DNA from: Pseudoalteromonas piscicida
Lineage (GTDB): Bacteria > Pseudomonadota > Gammaproteobacteria > Enterobacterales > Alteromonadaceae
Reading direction: 5' to 3'
NCBI RefSeq assembly: GCF_002744175.1
Contig: NZ_NKHF01000022.1
Coordinates: forward strand, 1-54,770
Length of the DNA stretch: 54,770 nt
Part shown: positions 9,263 to 18,635 of the stretch, one piece after another
Position numbering within the stretch: position 1 is the first letter of the stretch
How the letters are laid out: each line of letters begins with the position of its first letter
Notes under the pieces: model-generated
Seen by the model: the letters and a program-made list of their open reading frames with translations, nothing else
The model's database searches: none
What the model was told of the DNA's origin: nothing
Program-made: the position numbers and the translations under genes

Positions 9263-10153
9263 TTACTCAACACCCAAAACTTGTAACAGCTCAGTCTGTA
9301 ACTGAGTGATCATCTCAAGCTGCTTTTTTGAGGCGATTTGTGAGTTATCTAGCCGGTAAATCTGCGCGTCGTTGAGCTCTATACGTTTGAACTCGCGCAT
9401 CAATTTACTGCGATAAAATAAGTCATGTAAAGTGCCGTCTTGCATCGCCAGTTCAAGACCGCTTTTAATCCGTTTATACAGCCCGTTGTCGTCTTTTCTA
9501 ATATAAAAGTAAACCATTGAAGGGTAAACAAATAAGTGCTTTTTACTATAGCTTACCTGACCCTGTTTATGGGCCTCCAACTCTGGCAATAACTCAATGA
9601 GTCCCCGCGGAAAAACTTTACCTGATGTGTTGGCAAGTACACGATAAATCTCGGCTCCATGCGCATAAGTTTCTACCTTGAAAGTCGAGTTGTTAAAAAT
9701 AGTGACATCAGGCCAATCCTTTCCCAGCAGAATGTCAAAGCGTTTCATTTCATCAAGCGTAAGAGGAACATTGAACTTTCCGCTATCTGCAACATTGAAG
9801 GCAAGTAGCCGAACGCCAAAGCTACCAAACGCAATAGGTATGGGTATTGGGCGAGCTTCAGCATTTCGCTGCGCTGTAGCGACAGTCCAGAATACGTCAA
9901 TATTGTGCTTGGCAAGTTCCTTAAACTGGCGAGACTGAATAATCGGCAAGTCAATTGGTTCTATCCAATATTCCCCATACTGCGTCCGAGATTTATCAAG
10001 CGCTAAGCGCAAGACCGACAAGAAATACTGATTCTGAGGCGTACCATTTTCCTCTGCCGCATCAATTACCCTTACCACAGTAGGTGCTGCACTCACTGAA
10101 CTACAAAGCACCAACAAGCATATAAACAGTAGACTTTTACTCAACACTAGCAT
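9263..10153 (-). CDS. Secreted substrate-binding-like protein
   Basis: About 296 aa. It opens with a good signal peptide (MLVLSKSLLFICLLVLCSSVSA) followed by APTVVRVIDAAEENGTPQNQYFLSVLRLALDKS, and resembles orphan periplasmic type-2 solute-binding proteins. An open frame extends upstream to 10336 but would overlap fpr. The ATG at 10153, five bases beyond the fpr stop, is therefore chosen. The gene probably follows fpr on one transcript. No transporter partner is present and the ligand is unknown. Confidence 0.7.
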   Translation of the reverse strand: MLVLSKSLLFICLLVLCSSVSAAPTVVRVIDAAEENGTPQNQYFLSVLRLALDKSRTQYGEYWIEPIDLPIIQSRQFKELAKHNIDVFWTVATAQRNAEARPIPIPIAFGSFGVRLLAFNVADSGKFNVPLTLDEMKRFDILLGKDWPDVTIFNNSTFKVETYAHGAEIYRVLANTSGKVFPRGLIELLPELEAHKQGQVSYSKKHLFVYPSMVYFYIRKDDNGLYKRIKSGLELAMQDGTLHDLFYRSKLMREFKRIELNDAQIYRLDNSQIASKKQLEMITQLQTELLQVLGVE

Positions 10154-10157
10154 CGCT

Positions 10158-10898
10158 TTACCAATATTGTTCAACCGTGATTTGCCCAGGCTTCGCCCTA
10201 CGGTGACGGGCATAGCCACGATTTTGCAACTGACTACTGAGCGCTTTGACCATCTCTGGATTTCCGCACAACATAAAATGGCTGTTCTTTGGGAAATCGT
10301 CAAACTCAAGATGTGTAAGCAGTGCTCCGTTATCAATCAGTTCTGTCACACGTCCAGACAACCCAACCTGGGGCTGCTCTCTAGTGATCAAAGGTACATA
10401 TGTGAACTTGGGTTGGTTATTTTGTAGAGATTCAAGCTCTGCCCGATAACAGAGATCGTTATTTAATCTCACCCCATGGATCAAGATCACTTGCTCTATT
10501 TGTTGCCAAACGCTTCCCTCCATCAGCATGGATAAAAAAGGGCCTATCGCTGTTCCCGTGCTAATCATCCAAAGCGTATCGCACTGCGGTAACTCATCAA
10601 GGGTAAAAAAACCATTCGCTTGCTTTGCCACTTCAATTTCGTCACCAACTTTTAGCTGGTGCAATGGCGGGGTTAACAGCCCTTCTTTCACTTCAACGAG
10701 TAAAATTTCGTGTAAATCTGACTCCGGACTGTTAACAAAGGAGTATGCCCTAGCCACACGTTTGCCGTCTCGCTGTAGACTGATCTTGGTGTACTGGCCG
10801 GCCTTAAATGGTGCAATGTCTGCTATGAATTTGATGCTAAATAAGGTATCGGTCCAGTGAATTATCTCGACTATTTCTCCAGTTACCCATTGCGACAT
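10158..10898 (-). CDS. fpr: Ferredoxin/flavodoxin--NADP+ reductase
   Basis: A 246-aa flavoenzyme that moves electrons between NADP(H) and ferredoxin or flavodoxin, supporting Fe-S cluster and radical-enzyme metabolism and oxidative-stress recovery. Motifs are the FAD-binding RAYSFVNSP, the NADP-binding GTAIGPFLSML and CGNPEMV, and the C-terminal VEQYW typical of the bacterial subclass. The start MSQWVTGE aligns with E. coli Fpr MADWVTGK and has GAGGAGC just upstream; an in-frame TTG at 10910 is rejected. It is followed immediately by the secreted protein gene at 10153. Confidence 0.95.
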   Translation of the reverse strand: MSQWVTGEIVEIIHWTDTLFSIKFIADIAPFKAGQYTKISLQRDGKRVARAYSFVNSPESDLHEILLVEVKEGLLTPPLHQLKVGDEIEVAKQANGFFTLDELPQCDTLWMISTGTAIGPFLSMLMEGSVWQQIEQVILIHGVRLNNDLCYRAELESLQNNQPKFTYVPLITREQPQVGLSGRVTELIDNGALLTHLEFDDFPKNSHFMLCGNPEMVKALSSQLQNRGYARHRRAKPGQITVEQYW

Positions 10899-10973
10899 AA
10901 TGCTCCTCAAAATCTCGACTAATAGCGTTAAAACCCTAACCTTTCTTTAACCATGGCAAAGATTGTGAGATTG

Positions 10974-11945
10974 TCAAAGGCTCCGACACCAAGGTTTCGC
11001 CAATTCATCTGGTAGCGGCGCTCGATTGGCACTAAACTTACTGACATGTAATAGAGGTAAGGTAAACTGATCAATATGAGCATTCACAATGCGAGCATAA
11101 CCTTCTTTGGCAGCGCCTAACGCAAGCGCTTGCATATCTTCTGTGGTCGAAAATACTTTGCCTCTTTGTTCTGCTTCTAAGCGCTGCGCTAACAAAGCTA
11201 GCCATTTCATGTAGTGCGCTGTTTGGGCCACAAATCTTTTGTCTTGAGCCAGAGCTTTCAGTTTGTCAAAGTAAGGCATGAGTTCTTGGCGAAGTATATA
11301 TACACCTAAGGTATTTAGCTCCACCTCCCAAACCCCTCTGCCATTACCCGCTTTAGTATGGTAGGCGCTAGCACGTTGATAGTGTGTCAGTGCTTCTTGG
11401 TATTTTCCTAAAGTAAAAAGTGCATTACCTAAGGCTGTGTTTAGCCCAGCTTGCATAAAGCTGGGCAGTAATTCACTATCAATCCCAATGAGTAAGTCAT
11501 AACCCACTGTGGGCTGACCCAACCTCATATACGCAATGGCAATATTGACCTTAAGCGCAGACTTATGATGGTAGTTTGACGATGCATTCATGGCGCAGCG
11601 ATAGTGCAGTATTGCTTGTTCGTTTTGGTCCCGCAACCGATAACCAACACCGATATTGCTTACCAGCTTCACTTTATTCTGTTCGACTAGCGTTTGAAAC
11701 TCATCCGCTTGTAACGCCTTCACTGCGTTGCTAAAAACCTGATTGTCAAACGCCATTGCACTGGCCCTAATAGCAGCGAAATGTAAGTCATATTGTGTTT
11801 CAACACTCAGTCCTGGCCGGACAATTTCTCGTTGATATTGCTCTATTGCCTCAGCTGGTTTATTTTTTACCAATTGTTTAAAGGCATCAAAGTCAAAAGT
11901 AGTGCTCGCTGTTGTCACTAATAAGAAAAACGCTACAATTTTCAA
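10974..11945 (-). CDS. Secreted or periplasmic TPR-repeat protein
   Basis: About 323 aa with an N-terminal hydrophobic segment (MKIVAFFLLVTTAS) that may be a signal peptide, then helical repeats of TPR type (EQAILHYRCAMNAS, AIAYMRLGQPTVGYDLL, GNALFTLGKYQEALTHYQRASAYHTKAGNGRG). TPR folds mediate protein binding. No catalytic motif is seen. It lies upstream of fpr on the same strand with a 75-base gap, which allows a separate promoter. Function unknown. Confidence 0.6.
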   Translation of the reverse strand: MKIVAFFLLVTTASTTFDFDAFKQLVKNKPAEAIEQYQREIVRPGLSVETQYDLHFAAIRASAMAFDNQVFSNAVKALQADEFQTLVEQNKVKLVSNIGVGYRLRDQNEQAILHYRCAMNASSNYHHKSALKVNIAIAYMRLGQPTVGYDLLIGIDSELLPSFMQAGLNTALGNALFTLGKYQEALTHYQRASAYHTKAGNGRGVWEVELNTLGVYILRQELMPYFDKLKALAQDKRFVAQTAHYMKWLALLAQRLEAEQRGKVFSTTEDMQALALGAAKEGYARIVNAHIDQFTLPLLHVSKFSANRAPLPDELAKPWCRSL

Positions 11946-11992
11946 AGTTCAGCACCAAAAGTGGATAAGGCTTATCACTAGTATAATAGTAA

Positions 11993-12151
11993 TACCAATT
12001 GAGTTAACTCTCTAATCAATTTGAATGACCAAATCGCATATTAGCGTCGTTAAAAATTTCTTATTTAGAACCACTAAATAGCAAAACTCTTGCCTAGCGA
12101 CTAACGCTATTTCTGTGCTTCAAATAGTGCATGTTCTTAATACAAATGGTG
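11993..12151. repeat. Interspersed repeat with imperfect terminal inverted repeats
   Basis: The left end reads TACCAATTGAGTTAA and the right end, read on the minus strand, ACCATTTGTATTAAG, giving MITE-like inverted ends about 160 bases apart. An internal arm pair is also visible: TTAGCGTCGTTA and TAGCGACTAACGCTA. Similar left-end sequences occur at 17530-17546 and 39491-39505, which supports a dispersed family. It has no coding capacity. Confidence 0.55.
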
Positions 12152-12190
12152 CAAAACCCTCCACTTTGCTTAAGCGTCATTATTGATGGG

Positions 12191-12221
12191 CAAAAAAAAG
12201 CCGCAAATAGCGGCTTTTTTG
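12191..12221. terminator. Strong bidirectional rho-independent terminator
   Basis: AAAAAAGCCGC / GCGGCTTTTTT (11-bp stem) around an AAATA loop, with a T-tract on both strands. It lies 75 bases past the deoD stop and should end the deoB-deoD message. Confidence 0.9.
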
Positions 12222-12294
12222 GGTGTGATTCGCGTTGTTTTAGGCGTGTCTCCAAAACTCTGCGATTACGTTACCAAGGAACTTTCAAATTGTA

Positions 12295-12995
12295 TTAAAT
12301 TGACTCTAGGGCAATTTTTACCATTTCATTGAACGTGCTTTGACGCTCTTCTGGGGGGGTTGCTTCACCTGTTATTACATGGTCACTTACTGTGAATAGT
12401 GCCATTGCTTTTGCGCCGTACTCAGCTGCAACGCCATATAAACCGGCGGTTTCCATATCAACAGCCATTACGCCTAGCTTGTCTAATTCTTTGTAGAACT
12501 CGCCATCAGCTTGATAGAAAGTATCTGTTGTAAATACGTTGCCAACTTTTGCATCAATACCTAAGCGTCGTGCTGCGTTTACACCGTTTTCTAATAAACC
12601 AAAATCAGCGATAGCGGCAAAATCATAGCCACGTACGCGTGCACGGTTTACGTTTGAATCTGTACTTGCACCTTGGGCAAAAATAACATCGCGGATCTTG
12701 ATGTCTTGGCTAATACCACCGCAGGTCCGATGCGGATCAGATTTTTTACGCCGAAACTAACAATAAGCTCACGCGCGTAAATTGACATAGAAGGGATCCC
12801 CATGCCTGAGCCCATGATACTGACTGGTTTACCATTATAAGTACCAGTAAAACCAAACATGTTGCGAACATCAGTTACCTGGCGAGCATCTTCCAAAAAG
12901 TTTTCTGCAATATACTTTGCTCTTAATGGATCGCCTGGCATTAATACCGTTTCTGCAAAATCACCTGGCTTTGCGCTAATGTGTGGAGTACTCAT
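12295..12995 (-). pseudogene. deoD: Purine-nucleoside phosphorylase, one apparent 1-base deletion
   Basis: Phosphorolyses purine (deoxy)nucleosides to base plus (deoxy)ribose-1-phosphate in salvage. The N-terminus is textbook DeoD ([34 protein letters not shown], then [17 protein letters not shown]). Reading breaks near 12727, where the sense strand has ATCGGACCTGCGGT; one extra base would give [27 protein letters not shown]. The correct frame then continues through [13 protein letters not shown] and [16 protein letters not shown] to a TAA at 12295-12297. The full span is 701 bases, one short of a 233-codon gene of normal length. Everything else is conserved, so a sequencing error is likely. 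It starts 14 bases after deoB, with AAGGAAAC as ribosome site. Confidence 0.9.
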
Positions 12996-13009
12996 ATTGT
13001 TTCCTTTAG

Positions 13010-14220
13010 TTAGGCTTTTATCTCGGCCTTAAAGCCTTCACCGTACTGCGTTGCGTCTAAATCAAACCACTGGGCAAGTGTTTGACCTATGTCAGCAAAA
13101 CTTTGTCTCTCTCCTAACGGAGTATTGTTCATACCCGGTGTATACGCCAATACCGGCACGTACTCGCGAGTATGATCTGTACCTTCAGCGGTTGGGTCAC
13201 AACCGTGATCAGCCGTTACTAATAGCAGGTCGTCTGCTCTTAGCTTAGCAATAATTTCCGGCAAAAATGCATCAAATTCAGCCAATGCCTCAGCATATCC
13301 CACAGCATTTCTGCGATGACCAAACTTTTCGTCGAAATCAACCAAGTTGGTAAAGATAAGGCTGTGATCCGGCGCTGAGTCCATCACTTCGCTAGTCTTT
13401 GCAAGCAAATTCAGCAAACCAGGAGCTTTGTGCTTTTGCGTGATCCCTTGATGCGCGTAGATATCTGCAATTTTACCAATACTAATTACTTCACCACCAT
13501 CATTTGCCAGTTTATCTAGCACTGTTGGTGAAGGCGGTAACACCGAATAATCTCGGCGGTTACCGGTACGAATAAAGTCGCACTTGAAGTGCCTATAAAT
13601 GGCCGCGCAATCACTCGTCCTATATTCATTTCATCAAGCAGTGCCCGTGCGATTTCACATACTTGATAAAGCTTGTCAAGTCCAAACGATTGCTCATGAG
13701 CGGCTATTTGAAAGACGCTATCAACTGAGGTGTAACAAATCGGCTTGCCGGTTTGCATATGTTCTTCACCTAGTTGTTCTAAAATCGTTGTGCCCGATGC
13801 ATAGCAGTTACCCAAAATACCCGGAATATCTGCACGCTTGCACAATTCATCTATAAATTCTTGTGGGAAACAAGGGTTAGTATTTGGGAAGTACCCCCAA
13901 TCAAACAATACCGGCACCCCTGCCATTTCCCAGTGGCCAGACGGCGTGTCTTTACCACTTGATAATTCTTTTGCATATCCCCAAGCAGCACTTGGTGCAA
14001 TATTTTGCGCAACCGCGCAGGTTTCTTTTCCGGCAGCTTCACAGGCTGCGATCAAGCCAAGTTTAGAAAGATTCGGTAAGTCTAACGCTTGCCCTTTTTC
14101 TTTTTTATAAGCCTGTAATAAGTGTGCGAGAGTATTAGCGCCAACGTCACCAAACTTTTCTGCGTCCGGTGCTGCGCCAATGCCTAGGCTATCCGCCATT
14201 AAAATGATTGCTCTTGCCAT
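13010..14220 (-). pseudogene. deoB: Phosphopentomutase, one apparent 1-base deletion
   Basis: Interconverts (deoxy)ribose-1-phosphate and -5-phosphate, linking DeoD to central metabolism. It is an alkaline-phosphatase-superfamily metalloenzyme: [30 protein letters not shown] at the start and [28 protein letters not shown] near the end carry metal ligands. The frame breaks near 13575: the sense strand reads GCGACTTTATTCGTACC. One more T gives [26 protein letters not shown], the conserved family sequence. Without it, translation ends at about residue 234. The span of 1211 bases is one short of a 403-codon gene, the normal length. It is first gene of the deoB-deoD operon. Confidence 0.9.
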
Positions 14221-14528
14221 AGATACCTCTCTATACTGCTTAGGCTGTTATTTATTCTTAAATACATGGTTACCTTAAGCGTTGGTTACTTTATGTTTGG
14301 TTAAAAAAATCGTACAGGACATAAGTCCGCTGAAATAAAATAGTCACAAAATTCACGAAAAGCTGCGATCTTGCTAATTTGACTCAGTTGTCCACAAGCG
14401 GACATAAGTCCTGTTTTGAGCACGCTAAACCCGTTAAATTTGCTCATTAAGCGAGGCAAAAGAGATTAATCGTGTCTTTTTTGCTATTGTGATCTTCCAT
14501 CATAAACAACTGCTGGGTGTGAACTTTA
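14221..14528. promoter_or_regulatory. Divergent promoter region of nucleoside genes with two matching palindromes
   Basis: 308 bases between deoB (minus) and udk (plus). GGACATAAGTCC occurs at 14317-14328 and 14400-14411. Each is an interrupted palindrome (GGAC-ATAA-GTCC). The flanks are mirrored: CAGGAC...GTCCGC at the first, GCGGAC...GTCCTG at the second. The sites are 83 bases apart, close to eight helical turns. This looks like a pair of operators shared by both transcripts. The regulator's identity is unknown. Confidence 0.55.
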
Positions 14529-15158
14529 GTGACACGAACTATTATAGCCATAGCTGGCGCATCTGCGTCCGGAAAGTCTCTTTTTAGTCAAACGATCTAC
14601 AACGAATTAGTAAATGAGCTTGCCTCAGGTACTATCGCGGTAATCGAAGAGGACGCCTATTATAAAGATCAATCGCATTTACCTATAGAGCATCGTACTC
14701 AAACGAATTATGATCATCCTGATGCGTTTGAACACGAGTTATTACGCGAGCATTTAACTAAGCTTCGCCAAGGTGAATCCGTAGAGGTTCCTACCTACGA
14801 TTACGGACAGCATACACGTAGTGATAAAACACGAATAGTAAACCCTGCTAAGATATTAATCGTAGAGGGTATATTACTACTGAGCGATCCTGCATTAAGT
14901 GAAGAGTTTGATATCAAGGTGTTTATTGATACACCTTTGGATATCTGTTTGCTGCGTCGCATGCAAAGAGATATAGAGCACAGAGGAAGAAGTTTGTCTT
15001 CTGTGGTAGATCAATACCAGGCGACGGTAAGACCGATGTTTTATCAGTTTATCGAGCCATCCAAGCATAATGCCGACTTGGTTGTGACCCGTGGCGGTAT
15101 GAATCGCGTTGCGATTGATATTATAAAAAGTAAAATAAAATATTTGCTACAAGAATAA
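14529..15158 (+). CDS. udk: Uridine kinase (uridine/cytidine salvage)
   Basis: Phosphorylates uridine and cytidine to UMP and CMP using a nucleoside triphosphate. The 209-aa protein has the Walker A motif GASASGKS at residues 10-17, EEDAYYKDQSH, NYDHPDAFEHELL, YDYGQHTR and FIDTPLDICLLRRMQRDIEHRGRS, all characteristic of Udk. The start is GTG at 14529; no alternative in-frame ATG lies before the P-loop. The next gene, a nucleoside transporter, begins 12 bases on, so import and phosphorylation are encoded together. Confidence 0.93.
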   Translation: MTRTIIAIAGASASGKSLFSQTIYNELVNELASGTIAVIEEDAYYKDQSHLPIEHRTQTNYDHPDAFEHELLREHLTKLRQGESVEVPTYDYGQHTRSDKTRIVNPAKILIVEGILLLSDPALSEEFDIKVFIDTPLDICLLRRMQRDIEHRGRSLSSVVDQYQATVRPMFYQFIEPSKHNADLVVTRGGMNRVAIDIIKSKIKYLLQE

Positions 15159-15170
15159 CGGGAAATTGGC

Positions 15171-16394
15171 ATGACAACAATTATGAGCCTAGTAGGCATG
15201 ATGATGCTTCTGGGCGTGGCATTTGCGTGTTCAACAAACCGCAGTGCTATCAATAAGCGTACCGTGGGCGTTGCATTTATCTTGCAAGTCCTCATCGGTG
15301 GCTTTGTACTCTTTATTGAAGCGGGCAAAAATGTACTCGCTTCAATGTCTAGCGCAGTTGCCAAAGTGATTAGCTATGCTAATGACGGTATTGGCTTTTT
15401 GTTTGGCCCGTTAGCCCAGCAAGACTCGCTAGGGTTTATTTTTGCGATTCAGGTATTACCGGTGATCGTGTTCTTCTCAGCACTCGTTGCTGTGTTGTAT
15501 CACCTTGGTATCATGAATTGGATCATTAAAATTTTAGGTGGTGGTTTACAGAAGCTACTGCAAACATCACGACCTGAGTCGTTATCTGCTACGGCAAACA
15601 TTTTTGTTGGCCAAACGGAAGCGCCTTTGATCGTCAAACCATTTATTCCAAAAATGACACAGTCAGAATTGTTTGCTGTCATGGTAGGTGGTTTAGCAAC
15701 CGTTGCAGGTTCGGTGATGGCAGGCTATGTAGCAATTGGTGTTGAACTGAAATACCTTATTGCCGCAAGCTTTATGGCAGCCCCAGGCGGTTTCTTAATG
15801 GCAAAAATGATAGTGCCAGAAACTGAGAAACCACATGAAAACCTATCAGAAGTAGATAGCGGCGACGAAAAGCCGGTAAACGTTATTGATGCTGCGGCAT
15901 CTGGTGCATCTAGTGGAATGCATTTAGCGCTCAATGTAGGTGCAATGTTACTTGCGTTTGTCGCACTTATTGCACTACTGAACGGTTTACTTGGCAGTAT
16001 TGGGGGAATTTTTGATTACCCAACACTGACGCTACAAGAGATTTTAGGCTACGTCTTTGCCCCTGTTGCTTGGTTGCTTGGGGTGCCTTGGTCGGAAGCT
16101 GTAACGGCAGGTAGTTTTATCGGCCAAAAATTGGTAGTTAACGAGTTTGTTGCCTACCTAGATTACATGAATTATCGCGATACGTTGAGCGCTCACACTC
16201 AGGCGATTGTCACATTTGCTTTATGTGGATTTGCTAACTTATCGTCGATTGCCATCTTACTAGGCGGACTTGGTGGTATGGCCCCAAGTCGTAGAAAGGA
16301 TATCGCTCGCCTAGGGCTCAGAGCAGTGTTAGCAGGGTCTATGGCTAACCTCATGAGTGCAGCAATTGCAGGTTTCTTCCTCTCGCTAGCTTAG
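15171..16394 (+). CDS. Concentrative nucleoside transporter, NupC/CNT family
   Basis: Inner-membrane, cation-coupled nucleoside importer of 407 aa with about ten hydrophobic segments. CNT signatures visible are [36 protein letters not shown] (substrate and cation region), [15 protein letters not shown], and [14 protein letters not shown] sequence as [18 protein letters not shown], then [20 protein letters not shown]. It is co-transcribed with udk. With deoB/deoD opposite, the locus forms a complete take-up-and-salvage unit under one shared promoter region. A terminator follows about 90 bases later. Confidence 0.92.
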   Translation: MTTIMSLVGMMMLLGVAFACSTNRSAINKRTVGVAFILQVLIGGFVLFIEAGKNVLASMSSAVAKVISYANDGIGFLFGPLAQQDSLGFIFAIQVLPVIVFFSALVAVLYHLGIMNWIIKILGGGLQKLLQTSRPESLSATANIFVGQTEAPLIVKPFIPKMTQSELFAVMVGGLATVAGSVMAGYVAIGVELKYLIAASFMAAPGGFLMAKMIVPETEKPHENLSEVDSGDEKPVNVIDAAASGASSGMHLALNVGAMLLAFVALIALLNGLLGSIGGIFDYPTLTLQEILGYVFAPVAWLLGVPWSEAVTAGSFIGQKLVVNEFVAYLDYMNYRDTLSAHTQAIVTFALCGFANLSSIAILLGGLGGMAPSRRKDIARLGLRAVLAGSMANLMSAAIAGFFLSLA

Positions 16395-16485
16395 AAACTT
16401 ATTGAGATAAGCCGCAGTTGCAAAACAATTGGTTGGTTGCTTTAAGGGGTTAAAGTGACCACACTAACTTGAACGATACTTCACC

Positions 16486-16507
16486 AAAGGGCCTTTTAGG
16501 CCCTTTT
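16486..16507. terminator. Rho-independent terminator after the nucleoside transporter
   Basis: AAAGGGCC-TTTTA-GGCCCTTTT: an 8-bp stem followed by TTTT. It serves the udk-transporter transcript and lies between convergent genes, so it may also act on the DMT permease transcript. Confidence 0.85.
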
Positions 16508-16524
16508 ATCGTTTCTGAAGCTGC

Positions 16525-17424
16525 TTATTTCACTACACTATGTTCTTTCGGTGGGAATATCTTCTCTTGTAACCCTGTCACTAAGCTTACTCCAAGCAAC
16601 ACCAAAATGCTGCCAAAGATGGTATTTGCGCCTATCTGTTCTTGTAAAAAAACATGTCCCCATAAAATGCCAAAAACCGGAATTAAAAAGGTTACGGATA
16701 ACGCCGATGGCGCACCAAGCTCCTCCACTAATTTAAAATATAGGATATAAGCAAACCCGGTACATACAATACCTAGCCCAATCACAGCACTAATTACCGC
16801 ACTATCTGGTGTTTCTCTTACTGGCATAAACCAAATAAACGGTAAGACTAATAATGCCGCTCCCCATAAATTGCCATGTGCATGATTAAATGCCGTCATC
16901 TTTGGAGCCGTTTTGGTATAGTGGGAAGCGACAGCGTAGCTTAACGTTGCGCAAAGCGTCGCAATAATAGGCAGCCAAGCACCTTGGTTTAACACCGTAC
17001 TATCTAATCCAACCAATGTGATCACACCAGCAAGTCCACAAACACATCCTAACCATACAGACTTTTGCATTGGCACTTTTAACCAAAACGCACTAATCAT
17101 AACGCCCCAAAACGGAGCTGTTGAATTTAAAATAGAGAGCATAGATGCATCGAGTGTTTGTACTGCGTAAGCAAATAACATGAAAGGAAGCGCTGAATTA
17201 AACAACCCGAGGATCAAAAAATGTCTTTTGTGCTGCCAAAAGTTGAGGTTACGTTTCAAAATGAGTGCAACCGCAGCCAAGGTTAATGCGCCAAATAAAA
17301 CCCTAAACTCAATCAACACAGCGGGGCCTAACACCCCTGCGGCCACTTTCATAAACAAAAATGACCCGCCCCAAATCGCTGCCAATAATACCAGACCAAG
17401 AAACCCTTTCACTCCATACTCCAA
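16525..17424 (-). CDS. DMT-superfamily permease (EamA family)
   Basis: Inner-membrane exporter of the drug/metabolite transporter superfamily, 299 aa, with about ten TM helices in two EamA repeats. The first repeat opens GFLGLVLLAAIWGGSFLFMKVAAGVLGP, the classic EamA start, and contains LFNSALPFMLFAYAV. The second covers LPIIATLCATLSYAVASHYTK to the C-terminus. Substrate cannot be predicted. It is monocistronic and convergent with the nucleoside transporter. Confidence 0.85.
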   Translation of the reverse strand: MEYGVKGFLGLVLLAAIWGGSFLFMKVAAGVLGPAVLIEFRVLFGALTLAAVALILKRNLNFWQHKRHFLILGLFNSALPFMLFAYAVQTLDASMLSILNSTAPFWGVMISAFWLKVPMQKSVWLGCVCGLAGVITLVGLDSTVLNQGAWLPIIATLCATLSYAVASHYTKTAPKMTAFNHAHGNLWGAALLVLPFIWFMPVRETPDSAVISAVIGLGIVCTGFAYILYFKLVEELGAPSALSVTFLIPVFGILWGHVFLQEQIGANTIFGSILVLLGVSLVTGLQEKIFPPKEHSVVK

Positions 17425-17529
17425 ATTCAGATTAATGCAGCCTTACTTTATGCCGATATAAAAACAAAGCACAAGCCACTTTTGGTACTGACATTAGCAT
17501 TATCTGGCTTTTGAGATAGTATGGAATAA

Positions 17530-17546
17530 TACCAATTTGTCTTAAT
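17530..17546. repeat. Fragment of the TACCAATT interspersed repeat family
   Basis: TACCAATTTGTCTTAAT matches the end of the longer repeat at 11993-12151. Only this end is recognisable here. It lies about 50 bases upstream of the lipoprotein gene and could be part of its promoter region. Confidence 0.4.
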
Positions 17547-17597
17547 ACTGGCTCAAGTTGAGGGAGCTAATTGGTCAAAACAAGGTTGAGGCTAATA

Positions 17598-18587
17598 ATG
17601 AAACTGGCAATTCAAACAATGATCATCGCCTTGCTTATCCTCTGTGGGTGCAGCAAGAAGCAAACATTAGCCCCAATCGCGCAAATACAATTGACTCAAT
17701 TGCCAGTGAACCTTGCACGGCTTTCCAGTGATGCTGCACTAACACTGCTATTGATTGACGATCATTTAATACAAGTTTGGGATAATCAGAGCCAACAACT
17801 TGTAAAACAAATAAAAGGAAGAGAGCACCAGCTGACCTTCCGTGAAGCCAGTATAGCCCCTAGTAAGCGCAGTATCTTGAGCGTCTCAGATTCACAATTA
17901 AACATCTGGCAGCTGTATTCTAATGAAGTGCTAAATTACCCGTTACCCAAGTTTGAGCCCTATATAAAAATTACTAGGGCCGCATGGTCAAGTGACGAGC
18001 ACCTAATCATACTTGGGTACAATGACGGCAGTGCTGTGCTCTTAAATTTAGAAGAGAAAACATTTAGGAGGATAAAACTCCATGAAAGCAGTATTACCCA
18101 CTTGATTTTTAACCGAGCCTTATCTGCTGTCTACTCAGCATCGCTAGATGGCCACGTAAAGCAGCTGGATTTACGCAGTGGCAAAATTACCCTAGATCAC
18201 GAATTGCCTCATCGTATTACTAGTCTCGCATTGTCGCAAAGTGAACATTGGCTGTTTGTCTCGGATGCCCTACAAAAACAGCAACTCATTGATACCAGCA
18301 CGGGGGAATCTGTGCTTACGCTCTCTTATCCACAGCGGTTTAAATTTTTTCGCGGTGCTCAATTTTTAGTGGATGATCAGTTTTTACTGACAACGTCCTC
18401 TAAAGCCTATGTTTCAATTTGGGAATTAACCTTGGGAAAAGAAGTGATTAGCTGGCCCATTGCGCAACAAAGTTTAGGCAGTACAGTGTATGACCTGAAT
18501 TTATCGAATAGTAATGTATTAACCACGATTAGCTCAGATGGCGTTTTGGAGAAGTGGTCGTTAACATCAATATTGTTTGATTATTAG
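17598..18587 (+). CDS. WD40-like repeat lipoprotein
   Basis: About 329 aa with a lipoprotein signal (MKLAIQTMIIALLILCGC; lipobox LCGC, acylation on the second Cys), then beta-propeller repeats: LLLIDDHLIQVWDNQSQQLVKQIKG, SVSDSQLNIWQLYSNEV, AAWSSDEHLIILGYNDGSAVLLN, VYSASLDGHVKQLDLRSGKI and TTISSDGVLEKWSL. Propellers of this type are binding scaffolds in the periplasm. The ATG at 17598 with GAGG 6 bases before it is chosen; an in-frame TTG at 17571 with AGGGAG is possible and would only lengthen the n-region. It is followed by a DUF3667 gene 48 bases later. Confidence 0.75.
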   Translation: MKLAIQTMIIALLILCGCSKKQTLAPIAQIQLTQLPVNLARLSSDAALTLLLIDDHLIQVWDNQSQQLVKQIKGREHQLTFREASIAPSKRSILSVSDSQLNIWQLYSNEVLNYPLPKFEPYIKITRAAWSSDEHLIILGYNDGSAVLLNLEEKTFRRIKLHESSITHLIFNRALSAVYSASLDGHVKQLDLRSGKITLDHELPHRITSLALSQSEHWLFVSDALQKQQLIDTSTGESVLTLSYPQRFKFFRGAQFLVDDQFLLTTSSKAYVSIWELTLGKEVISWPIAQQSLGSTVYDLNLSNSNVLTTISSDGVLEKWSLTSILFDY

Positions 18588-18635
18588 ATACAAGAAACGC
18601 TAGCATATAACAAGAATAACAATAACCGCTGAAAT

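Larger units (their letters stand above)
11946..12294. other. Gene-free interval with repeat element and terminator
   Basis: 349 bases without a gene. It holds a Pseudoalteromonas-type interspersed repeat (11993-12151) and the terminator at the end of the deoB-deoD transcript. Nothing else is recognised. Confidence 0.7.

Noticed and set aside
9238..9275. GGGTGTTG / CAACACCC inverted repeat as terminator of the TPR gene
   Set aside because: One arm lies within the 3' end of the convergent coding region and there is no T-tract; too weak to list as a feature.
10154..10336. In-frame N-terminal extension of the secreted protein gene at 9263-10153
   Set aside because: It overlaps fpr entirely, and a proper signal peptide begins at the ATG at 10153.
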